From: Bdellovibrionales bacterium
GTDB lineage: Bacteria; Bdellovibrionota; Bdellovibrionia; Bdellovibrionales; UBA1609
Length of the DNA: 10,524 bases
Direction: 5' to 3'
NCBI GenBank assembly: GCA_020435185.1
Contig: JAGRAA010000210.1
Coordinates: 1 to 10,524 of the forward strand
How positions within the stretch are numbered: the first letter of the stretch is position 1; each line of letters begins with the position of its first letter. Below are positions 1 through 6,557 of the stretch, in pieces. Both the position numbers and the translations under genes were made by a program. A model generated the notes under the pieces. It saw nothing but the letters and a program-made list of their open reading frames with translations. It was not told where the DNA came from and made no database searches.

Positions 1-1817
1 CCAAAGTACTGACCAGGATAACGCCTTATCATTTCTCGAAAACAAGCCGCCTCTATAGAGTCTCCCTTGTCCGTTTGTAGCACCTGACAATTTTGTTTTG
101 CTAAATCTGTGAAATAATCTCCGCCATTAACTCCAGAAATAGCATAGCTTATGTATTCAATGGCTTCTTCTAACTGAATAATTCCATCCCCGTCGCTTCT
201 AGGCATAAATAAAGCGCTCAACTTATATATAGAACCACTAAACTCTTCAGGAGATTCTCCCTCGTCAGCAAGCCCAATCCCAATGGCAATCTCTTTAAAA
301 TCGGTATACGCCGTTCCCAATTCTTCAGGAGTTAAACCCACTAAATTATTTCTTCGATCAATATTTGTGGCGTAAGCCTTTACTATCAGTCGAGCAATGA
401 CTCGTTGCCAATTTAGCACAAACAAACTTTCAGCGTTATACTCGGGCTGAGGCTCTTTAGGGTCTAATCGAAATCGACTTAAATCGTCCAAAACCAAGTG
501 TATTGGACCAAACATAATTCGTCGCATTTCATCTTCAGGGGAACCAAAATCTACTTTACTCATCGAGAAGTGATCGTTTAGGAGAAAGAGCTCCTGAGTA
601 GATTTATTATCAGAAATTAACGCATTCCCGGTATATTCATTTATAAATACTTGGGCCTGATGCCAATGATTAAACTCGTAGAGTACACTTCGCAACACCT
701 CAACATCTAAACCGGGATCCTTATGAAGCCTTCTCTCTTCTGGAGTAAATACCTTTTCTACCAGAGAATACCATGTAGACTTCACCGCCGCCAAATGAAG
801 CCCTAACGGCCAAGTGATAATATTGTCAAGCTCATCAAAAATGCCATCTATTTTTTCATGCTCAATTCTTTTCAAAGGAGTCCGATAAATGGCCTGTTCA
901 AAACCCTTCAAAACTTCATTCACCATAAGCCCAAATTGATGAAAAGATTCTCCATAGCTCCATCTTCCAGGGATCAAATAATACTTTGATCGAACAGTAT
1001 TTGAATAAGTTAAATAAATCGAGTCAAAGACAAACCCCCACTCTCTGCCCTCGATAACCTCCTCGTTCGGCCCGATAAGTACCGCTTTGATCTTTTTTAA
1101 TAAGGGAATATATTGCCTGAAACTCATTTCTTGAGTCTTCAAATTAGGCGAAGTAATATCTTCTAAATTCTTCAAGAGTTGATCGAGCTGTAAAAAGCTA
1201 TAGGCTTCATTATGACTTAGTGGAATATCCCCCAAACGACTATTGACACCCTTCAATACTGCGAGGGCTTGTATAAACTGATCTGTGGAATAGTGCTTAG
1301 AAAAATCCTTTGGATCGATTTTCATGGTGTATAACCGTATGTGAGGCAAAGCCTCTAAGCTTAACCCCTTAAGTCTTTCAATCAAACGACGACAATACTC
1401 CAACTCTGTTCTACTAAAATATCGATCGCTACCTCCGACAAAAACTCTTTTTAATTGCATCAAAGAATGGAGAAGGTCATCATTGACAACAGTCTTTCCT
1501 AAAAAATAGCGCTGCATAAAGTTTCTTAATTCAGTGGCCAAGAACACATCTTGGCTTTGACCATGAGTAAACGTAGTGAACATTTTTACAGAATCAGAAA
1601 AACAATCCCAAAAGTCTTCTAAATCAGAGGCTTTCGCTTCTCCAGAAAAATAAAGATTAATAGTGTCGGCAAAATTCTCCAGACACTGGGTTTTTCCAGA
1701 CTTAAAGCTTACTTGAGGAGTTTCTCTATAAGGTTGATCTTCACCTCCACAACGAACCGTCAAAGTTAAAAATAGTGGCAGCAGAAAAAATAGATAAAGC
1801 TTTTTCTCAGAAAACAT
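1..1817 (-). CDS. Large predicted lipoprotein, function unknown (3' end outside window)
   Basis: Not recognised by family. Reading from ATG at 1817, 605 complete codons run without a stop to the left edge, so the C-terminus is missing. The N-terminus is a signal peptide: charged start (MFSEKK), a hydrophobic stretch at residues 7-21, then Cys23 followed by two glycines. Lipid attachment at Cys23 is likely, although Arg at -1 is not the usual Gly/Ala/Ser. The mature part is mostly soluble and rich in Leu/Phe/Tyr and charged residues, with no further membrane segments. An EF-hand-like loop lies at residues 540-551 (RSDGDGIIQLEE), with Asp at loop positions 3 and 5, Gly at 6, Ile at 8 and Glu at 12, but Arg at position 1. 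The start is supported by GGAGGAG (1830-1824), six bases upstream. It overlaps the end of the upstream beta-barrel gene by 11 bases, so the two are probably co-transcribed and translationally coupled. The partnership suggests an outer-membrane-associated role, which is inference. Confidence 0.85.
   Translation of the reverse strand, partial: MFSEKKLYLFFLLPLFLTLTVRCGGEDQPYRETPQVSFKSGKTQCLENFADTINLYFSGEAKASDLEDFWDCFSDSVKMFTTFTHGQSQDVFLATELRNFMQRYFLGKTVVNDDLLHSLMQLKRVFVGGSDRYFSRTELEYCRRLIERLKGLSLEALPHIRLYTMKIDPKDFSKHYSTDQFIQALAVLKGVNSRLGDIPLSHNEAYSFLQLDQLLKNLEDITSPNLKTQEMSFRQYIPLLKKIKAVLIGPNEEVIEGREWGFVFDSIYLTYSNTVRSKYYLIPGRWSYGESFHQFGLMVNEVLKGFEQAIYRTPLKRIEHEKIDGIFDELDNIITWPLGLHLAAVKSTWYSLVEKVFTPEERRLHKDPGLDVEVLRSVLYEFNHWHQAQVFINEYTGNALISDNKSTQELFLLNDHFSMSKVDFGSPEDEMRRIMFGPIHLVLDDLSRFRLDPKEPQPEYNAESLFVLNWQRVIARLIVKAYATNIDRRNNLVGLTPEELGTAYTDFKEIAIGIGLADEGESPEEFSGSIYKLSALFMPRSDGDGIIQLEEAIEYISYAISGVNGGDYFTDLAKQNCQVLQTDKGDSIEAACFREMIRRYPGQYF
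165..200 (-). other. EF-hand-like calcium-binding loop in the lipoprotein
   Basis: Encodes RSDGDGIIQLEE (residues 540-551 of the left-edge lipoprotein). The canonical loop is DxDxDGxIxxxE. Here positions 3, 5, 6, 8 and 12 fit, but position 1 is Arg instead of Asp. Acidic residues follow. Calcium binding is possible but weakened by the missing first ligand; no second EF-hand was seen in the part visible. Confidence 0.4.
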
Positions 1818-3231
1818 ACTTCGCTCCTCCGTAAAACTGATCATTAGCCCTATAGGTTCCAATAAATCCCTGTTTAGAGTCTGGTATATCATCGTTGAGG
1901 TACCCTATCCAATCTCCTCCCCAACGCAAAAACCACTGAGTACTTAATTGGTGAAACATAGAAAATCCAAAAACCACCCCCTTCTGATCAGAATCATAAG
2001 TCATCTTTGATTCTAATTGATGATTCGAGGAATAGCCTTTAGATATAAGCCAATTGAAGCCTAAGCTCGTTGCTTTCGAAAAGAAAAAACGATCTTCAAA
2101 AAAGCTTTTTTCACTGGCGAACTCACCTCTATCCTGAGCCTCTCCTCCATCTCTATAATACAGGTGAATAAATTGACTAAAACGATGAGACCAAGAATAC
2201 CTTATTAACGCCTGATGAATGGCTGCGGGTGAAATTTCTTGAGTCAGCCATTCTTCAGGAGGATCATCACGAAAAGGGTGTTCAAAAGTAGATTGCCAAT
2301 CGAGTTGCCATCTAGAAGGATTAAAATAAACTTCAAGAGTACCCAGCTCGTGATAAAGAGTACGAGGATGGACCTCAATATTTAAATTATTTACTCCTTC
2401 TTCGGTTAAGCCTAAAGAGACCGGAGCTCCCAAAAGAATCTGATTCATAGGTTTATAAGCCGCTCCTACTCGTACTCCCCAACTCTGCCGATCATAGGCC
2501 AACATAAATCCAACACCTGGCTTTAAAGCAATTTCTACAGGAGAGGTTTCAGCAAGAGCATAATTCACCGGTGTAGGTACATTTGAAAGCTCCAACTCTG
2601 AAGGGGGTGCCCTAAACCAGATATTCTCACTCACAAATTGACTATCTACCAATTTAAATTGAGGACTCATTTCTGGTATAAAAAAAGGGCTGACAAAAGC
2701 TTTCGCAGACCACGACTTCCACGAGCGATCAAAAAAGGCTCCAACAAGCCCTTCTTCTTCTATATTGAGCTTATTCCACAGATCTCTAGGCAACCAAACT
2801 CCATCTGGATGAGGATTTATGCTCCGAAACCAATTGAGCTTTTTTCTTCCATAGGCGAAATGCTCTGTTCGAAAATAAGCTTCTCTGAGTTGAGGATAAA
2901 TGCTCTGTTCCGCAACAGAAAATCTCCCTTTAGTATCAAAGTTCCAGCCATGGAGACTCTCCTTTTTCCAATATAGGCTCAACTCACCTTGAAATTCAGG
3001 CTTCTGCGAAGTTTGAAAATAACGAGTTTGAGAGCGGATCAACCCATAAGAATTGAGTTCAATTCCCCAATCTCTGGTTTTATCTGGCTTCTCGGGAATG
3101 ACCTCTCTACTTTGAGATTGTATAAGAAAATCGTGATTTTTTTGTGAGACTCCTTGAGCGAGAGCTTTAACACCAATTGTACTGTACAGTAAGAACATGA
3201 CAGCACAATTGATTAAAAAAGTAATTTTCAC
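1807..3231 (-). CDS. Predicted outer-membrane beta-barrel protein, function unknown
   Basis: 474-residue precursor from GTG at 3231. An in-frame TTG at 3318 would add 29 charged residues in front of the signal peptide, but that TTG is part of a promoter -35 box (see 3289-3318), so it is rejected as the start. Residues 1-25 (V/M-K-I-T-F...V-K-A-L-A) form a classical signal peptide with an A-L-A cleavage site before Q-G-V-S. The mature protein is rich in Trp, Tyr and Phe, with many short alternating polar/hydrophobic stretches and no hydrophobic helix. It ends in ...YGGAKYVF, with the aromatic final residue and Tyr at -3 typical of BAM-recognised barrels. The family was not recognised; it could be a porin or an export/anchoring barrel. 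AAGG seven bases before the GTG, within a G-run, serves as ribosome site. The stop overlaps the start of the downstream lipoprotein gene, which suggests the two products act together. Confidence 0.8.
   Translation of the reverse strand: MKITFLINCAVMFLLYSTIGVKALAQGVSQKNHDFLIQSQSREVIPEKPDKTRDWGIELNSYGLIRSQTRYFQTSQKPEFQGELSLYWKKESLHGWNFDTKGRFSVAEQSIYPQLREAYFRTEHFAYGRKKLNWFRSINPHPDGVWLPRDLWNKLNIEEEGLVGAFFDRSWKSWSAKAFVSPFFIPEMSPQFKLVDSQFVSENIWFRAPPSELELSNVPTPVNYALAETSPVEIALKPGVGFMLAYDRQSWGVRVGAAYKPMNQILLGAPVSLGLTEEGVNNLNIEVHPRTLYHELGTLEVYFNPSRWQLDWQSTFEHPFRDDPPEEWLTQEISPAAIHQALIRYSWSHRFSQFIHLYYRDGGEAQDRGEFASEKSFFEDRFFFSKATSLGFNWLISKGYSSNHQLESKMTYDSDQKGVVFGFSMFHQLSTQWFLRWGGDWIGYLNDDIPDSKQGFIGTYRANDQFYGGAKYVF
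1824..1830 (-). promoter_or_regulatory. Ribosome binding site of the left-edge lipoprotein, inside the barrel gene
   Basis: GGAGGAG lies in the last codons of the beta-barrel gene (encoding Gly-Gly-Ala of the C-terminus), six bases before ATG 1817. The strong match fixes the lipoprotein start, and its position implies translational coupling. Confidence 0.8.
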
Positions 3232-3288
3232 ACTCCCCCCTTGAAATGATCTTCTTTCTTTCTCAACATTCTTTGTCTTATCCTCTCC

Positions 3289-3318
3289 ATCATACTTTGC
3301 TAAGCGCTCTAAAATCAA
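3289..3318 (-). promoter_or_regulatory. Sigma70-type promoter for the barrel-lipoprotein unit
   Basis: On the minus strand TTGATT (3318-3313) is followed after 18 bases by TATGAT (3294-3289). These match the -35 consensus at 4 of 6 and the -10 at 5 of 6. Transcription would begin near 3282, leaving a leader of about 50 bases before GTG 3231. The same TTG could be misread as an upstream start codon. Spacing is one base longer than ideal, and no other comparable candidate was seen close by. Confidence 0.6.
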
Positions 3319-3401
3319 TGCCTAAGTGGATAAAATCAGTGACTTTTTGTTATCGAAAAAAAACCTTATAACCAGCTATTCTTTCTTAAAATGACCTTTC
3401 C

Positions 3402-3641
3402 CTACCTCGAAAGACAGGCTTTTGACGTCGCTTTTTTGACTCTAGGAAGTTTTCTCATAGATCTTAAAATATTTTTGAATTTCTTAAAAACAGATGGTGA
3501 AATCTTAAGCATGAGATCTGCGTAGAAAAACTGCTTATTTTTTATCAGCGCTCTGCGCTTAACTCTCTCAGTCGCAAGTAAGTTACTAATATGGCTTTTA
3601 AATTTAATATCCATAGGAGAAGCACCATGTCCCCTCATCAT
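3402..3641 (-). CDS. Possible small very basic protein, unrecognised
   Basis: A 79-residue frame with about 21 Lys/Arg against three acidic residues, ending ...KKATSKACLSR. No signal peptide, membrane segment or known motif is visible. In its favour, 51 of 79 codons begin with a purine (about 65 percent), which is coding-like and higher than in the opposing plus-strand frame. Against it, the first ATG (3641) has only a poor ribosome site (GGGA, nine bases away). Internal ATGs, including one ten codons in, have no better one. It points the same way as the barrel-lipoprotein unit but ends 84 bases before that unit's own promoter. It may be a small DNA- or RNA-binding protein, or chance. Confidence 0.33.
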   Translation of the reverse strand: MMRGHGASPMDIKFKSHISNLLATERVKRRALIKNKQFFYADLMLKISPSVFKKFKNILRSMRKLPRVKKATSKACLSR

Positions 3642-3971
3642 TTTCTGGCATTCCCGTTGACAGAAAATTTATGTAGGCATATCGTTTTCTTTAGACCAAG
3701 AGGTCAATTCTTTGAAACGGTAAATTTAGTTAGATTTTTAAAAGGATTATTAGAAGAAGAATTAAAAAAAATTCTTGAACTTCTTTATCTGTCCAACAAA
3801 AACCTTATCAAGAGTTACAAATTGGTCACAAATCAAAGGCATAAGGATGGCTTATTTGATTCATGTACACGGACCGTACAATTCGCAAAAATTAAATACG
3901 AAAAGCAAAATTTTCTCAAATTTCTTTTTCGATCTTATAAAAGGTCAAAAAAGAAAATGGGGTTTTGTTGA
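3627..3971 (+). CDS. Possible small protein upstream of nrdA, unrecognised
   Basis: A 114-residue frame. ATG 3627 is chosen over the earlier ATG 3591 because AGGAG (3615-3619) sits seven bases before it. The product is rich in Phe, Leu, Lys and Arg, with a Glu/Leu-rich stretch (GLLEEELKKILELL) in the middle and no recognised domain. Only 59 of 114 codons (about 52 percent) begin with a purine, which is poor for coding sequence, and the AT-rich setting produces such frames by chance. Its start overlaps the start of the opposing 79-residue frame, so at most one is likely real. It ends 120 bases before the nrdA start. Confidence 0.22.
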   Translation: MSPHHFLAFPLTENLCRHIVFFRPRGQFFETVNLVRFLKGLLEEELKKILELLYLSNKNLIKSYKLVTNQRHKDGLFDSCTRTVQFAKIKYEKQNFLKFLFRSYKRSKKKMGFC

Positions 3972-3990
3972 CTTTTTTAAACAAAAAAAT

Positions 3991-4022
3991 GTCGTTTAGC
4001 CTAGAAAAGGCTTAATATCGAC
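3991..4022 (+). other. Imperfect hairpin in the nrdA leader
   Basis: GTCG (3991-3994) pairs with CGAC (4019-4022), and AGCCT (3998-4002) pairs with AGGCT (4008-4012) around a five-base loop. Between the two helices lie TTT on one side and TAATAT on the other, which pair only partly. No T-run follows, so it is not an intrinsic terminator. It lies 70 bases before the nrdA ATG and could be a protein-binding dyad or an RNA leader element. Confidence 0.4.
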
Positions 4023-4077
4023 AACAAGAAGAAAGCAAAGGAATGCATTCTAGATAAATATATGGGTGCACCAAATT

Positions 4078-4085
4078 GGGGAGAG
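4078..4085 (+). promoter_or_regulatory. nrdA ribosome binding site
   Basis: GGGGAGAG with GGGGAG ending eight bases before ATG 4092. The alternative in-frame ATG at 4062, ten codons upstream, has no such site, so 4092 is the start. Confidence 0.75.
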
Positions 4086-4091
4086 ACTACA

Positions 4092-6539
4092 ATGAATATA
4101 GAGCAACAAGCTGAAAAGGAAAAAAAGATCGCCAAAAAAATAAATGCACAGGCTATGGTGGCTAAGACGACCCCCATGGATCCGACGAGTACCGAGGATG
4201 AGTCCCCGATTATAATGAGAGTTAAAAAAAGAGATGGCAGTCTTCAGCCCGTTGACGTTAATAAAATTGTTAACGTCGTTCTTGCCTGCTCCACAGGCCT
4301 AAAAGAAGTAGATCCTATGAGAGTGGCTTCAAAGGCTATTAGCGGTCTTTACGATGGTGCCACAACAAAAGAATTAGATGAGTTAAGCATCCGTACTGCG
4401 GCCATGATGATCAGCGAAGAACCAGACTACTCTAAATTAGCGAGTCGACTTCTTGCTCGATACATTGATGAAGAGGTCCGCTCACAGGGCATTCATGACT
4501 TCGTACAATCCGTGAGAGTAGGTTTCGAACATGGACTGATCTCTGAAGAAAAATACAACTTTGTGGTAGAGCATAAAGAAGCTCTGAACATCACTATTGA
4601 TAATTCTCGTACTCGACTGTTTGAATATTTTGGACTAAAAACAGTTTATGACCGTTACCTCATTAAAAATCCGATCACAAGACAGGTTATTGAGACCCCG
4701 CAATTTTTCTTTTTAAGAGTAGCGTGTGGGCTGTCAAACTCCTTTCAAGAAGCAAAAGAATTTTACGATCTTTTATCTAACTTAGATTATTTGACGAGCT
4801 CACCCACTCTCTTCAATTCAGCGACTCAAAGACCTCAATTGAGCTCTTGTTATTTACTGGATTCTCCTCAAGATGATTTATCGAGCATTTATGATAAATA
4901 TAAAGACATTGCTCTTCTTTCAAAGTTTGCAGGTGGAATTGGTGTTTCCTTTAGCCGAATTAGAAGTCGAGGAAGCCTGATTAAAGGAACCAATGGTCAT
5001 TCTAACGGATTGGTCCCTTGGTTGAAAACCTTAGACTCCAGCGTTTCTGCTGTTAACCAAGGGGGGCGACGAAAAGGAGCGGCTTGTGTTTACCTTGAGT
5101 CATGGCATGGCGATATCGAAGAGTTCCTGGAACTCAGAGACAATACCGGAGATGAAGCCCAACGGACTCATAACCTAAATTTAGCCAACTGGGTGCCTGA
5201 TGTTTTTATGAGAAGAGTCGATCAAGATGAAATGTGGTCTCTCTTTGATCCAAAGGCCGTTCCTGAATTTATCGATCTCTATGGTGAAGAGTTTGAAAAA
5301 GCCTATTTGCAAGCCGAAAAAGAAGGCAAATACATCAAACAAGTGAAAGCAAGAGACCTTTATGGCCGAATGATGAAAACTTTGGCTCAAACTGGAAATG
5401 GCTGGATGACCTTTAAAGACGCCTCTAATTTGAAGGCCAATCAAACGGGATTGAAAAAAGAAAACGTCATTCACCTTTCTAACTTATGTACGGAGATTTT
5501 AGAGGTCACTTCAAATAAAGAATCAGCGGTTTGTAACCTTGGCTCTGTAAATCTTGCTAACCATGTAAAAGAAGAAGGATTTGATTTTAAAAAATTAGCG
5601 GACACAGTGAAAGTTGCCGTTAAATATCTCGATAAAGTCATCGATATTAATTTTTATCCTATCCCTCAAGCGGAATCTTCAAATAATCGTTGGAGACCTA
5701 TAGGCTTAGGGGTTATGGGCCTTCAAGACGTTTTCTTTAAAATGGGAATGGCCTTTGATAGCCCAGAAGCAAAAGAGTTATCTGCTAAAATTCAAGAAGA
5801 AATCTACTACAACGCTCTAAAAACCAGTTGTGAATTGGCCGAAAAAAATGGTCCTCATGATGCCTTCGGAGAAACAAGAGCCTCTCAAGGTCATTTACAA
5901 TTCGACCTTTGGAACGTTGTCCCTAGCGATATGAAGCGCTGGGAAGAACTGAGAAGAAAAGTTAAAAAAATAGGACTTCGAAACTCTTTGATGATAGCTA
6001 TTGCTCCCACGGCTACTATAGCCTCTATCTGCGGCGTTTACGAAGCCATAGAGCCTCAAGTTTCTAATTATTTCAAAAGAGAAACACTCTCTGGAGAATT
6101 TATCCAAATCAATAAATATCTGGTCAGTGAACTCAAAAAAATCGGTCTATGGAATGAAAGCATTAGAGCTAAAATAAAAAGCTCTGAGGGTTCCATCCAA
6201 GGGATCTCAGAAATCCCTGAGCACCTGAGAAATATATATAGAACTGTGTGGGAAATCCCACAAAAAGAGTTGATTGATATGGCTGCTGATCGAGGAGCCT
6301 TTATAGATCAAAGCCAATCTCTGAATTTGTTCTTAGAAAGCCCCACTATAGGAAAACTTTCTAGCATGTATATGTACGCTTGGAAAAAAGGTATAAAGAC
6401 GACTTACTACCTACGCTCTCGTCCTGCTACAAGAATTGCGAAAGTGACCTTAGGTGGAACTCCTAAGAAGACCTATACAGATGAAGAAGCTCTAGCTTGC
6501 TCGTTAGAGAATCCAGAAATTTGCGAAGCTTGCCAATAA
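4092..6539 (+). CDS. nrdA: Ribonucleoside-diphosphate reductase, class Ia alpha (catalytic) subunit
   Basis: 815 residues from ATG 4092. NrdA reduces ribonucleoside diphosphates to deoxyribonucleotides in the cytoplasm, using a radical delivered by NrdB. After a charged 35-40 residue N-terminal extension comes an ATP-cone (about 43-129, beginning RVKKRDGSLQPVDVNKI), the allosteric activity site. The ten-stranded barrel follows. Visible catalytic residues are Cys253 (SSCYLL) and Cys481 (AVCNLGS), the redox pair; the NLCTE motif with Asn464, Cys466 (thiyl radical) and Glu468; Tyr772-Tyr773 (TTYYLRSRPAT) of the radical pathway; and the phosphate-binding loop PTATIAS (639-645). The C-terminal tail ends CEACQ, with Cys811 and Cys814 as the thioredoxin/glutaredoxin-reduced pair. 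All family residues are present and the length is typical. nrdB follows after 18 bases in the same operon. No nrdI or nrdH is adjacent and the ATP-cone is present, which favours class Ia over Ib. Confidence 0.97.
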   Translation: MNIEQQAEKEKKIAKKINAQAMVAKTTPMDPTSTEDESPIIMRVKKRDGSLQPVDVNKIVNVVLACSTGLKEVDPMRVASKAISGLYDGATTKELDELSIRTAAMMISEEPDYSKLASRLLARYIDEEVRSQGIHDFVQSVRVGFEHGLISEEKYNFVVEHKEALNITIDNSRTRLFEYFGLKTVYDRYLIKNPITRQVIETPQFFFLRVACGLSNSFQEAKEFYDLLSNLDYLTSSPTLFNSATQRPQLSSCYLLDSPQDDLSSIYDKYKDIALLSKFAGGIGVSFSRIRSRGSLIKGTNGHSNGLVPWLKTLDSSVSAVNQGGRRKGAACVYLESWHGDIEEFLELRDNTGDEAQRTHNLNLANWVPDVFMRRVDQDEMWSLFDPKAVPEFIDLYGEEFEKAYLQAEKEGKYIKQVKARDLYGRMMKTLAQTGNGWMTFKDASNLKANQTGLKKENVIHLSNLCTEILEVTSNKESAVCNLGSVNLANHVKEEGFDFKKLADTVKVAVKYLDKVIDINFYPIPQAESSNNRWRPIGLGVMGLQDVFFKMGMAFDSPEAKELSAKIQEEIYYNALKTSCELAEKNGPHDAFGETRASQGHLQFDLWNVVPSDMKRWEELRRKVKKIGLRNSLMIAIAPTATIASICGVYEAIEPQVSNYFKRETLSGEFIQINKYLVSELKKIGLWNESIRAKIKSSEGSIQGISEIPEHLRNIYRTVWEIPQKELIDMAADRGAFIDQSQSLNLFLESPTIGKLSSMYMYAWKKGIKTTYYLRSRPATRIAKVTLGGTPKKTYTDEEALACSLENPEICEACQ

Positions 6540-6545
6540 CATCAC

Positions 6546-6552
6546 GGAGGTG
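6546..6552 (+). promoter_or_regulatory. nrdB ribosome binding site
   Basis: GGAGGTG, with its GGAGG core ending seven bases before ATG 6558, in the 18-base gap after nrdA. The near-perfect match fixes the nrdB start. Confidence 0.85.
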
Positions 6553-6557
6553 CAAAA

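Larger units (their letters stand above)
3319..4091. other. About 770-base region between divergent transcription units, no secure gene
   Basis: Very AT-rich, with long A and T runs. It contains a basic 79-residue frame on the minus strand (3402-3641), a 114-residue frame on the plus strand (3627-3971) and an imperfect hairpin (3991-4022) in the nrdA leader. The best promoter candidate for nrdA seen is TTCTCA (3913-3918), 17 bases, TATAAA (3936-3941), which is weak. No NrdR-box-like palindrome was recognised. No tRNA or known riboswitch was recognised. Confidence 0.5.

Noticed and set aside
2638..2976. Plus-strand frame of 112 codons
   Set aside because: It lies wholly inside the beta-barrel gene on the opposite strand and shows no motif or ribosome site.
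3402..3971. Decayed transposase (REP-associated or IS200-like)
   Set aside because: I looked for the HUH/Y1 motif and typical transposase stretches in both frames and found none. No terminal inverted or target-site repeats were seen.
3775..3999. Second plus-strand frame upstream of nrdA
   Set aside because: No ribosome site, overlaps another weak frame, Lys/Phe-rich as expected by chance in AT-rich DNA.
4062..4064. Earlier in-frame ATG for nrdA
   Set aside because: No ribosome site before it, whereas ATG 4092 has GGGGAG eight bases upstream.
5181..5474. Minus-strand frame inside nrdA (similarly 5895-6107)
   Set aside because: Shadows of a certain gene, with no independent support.
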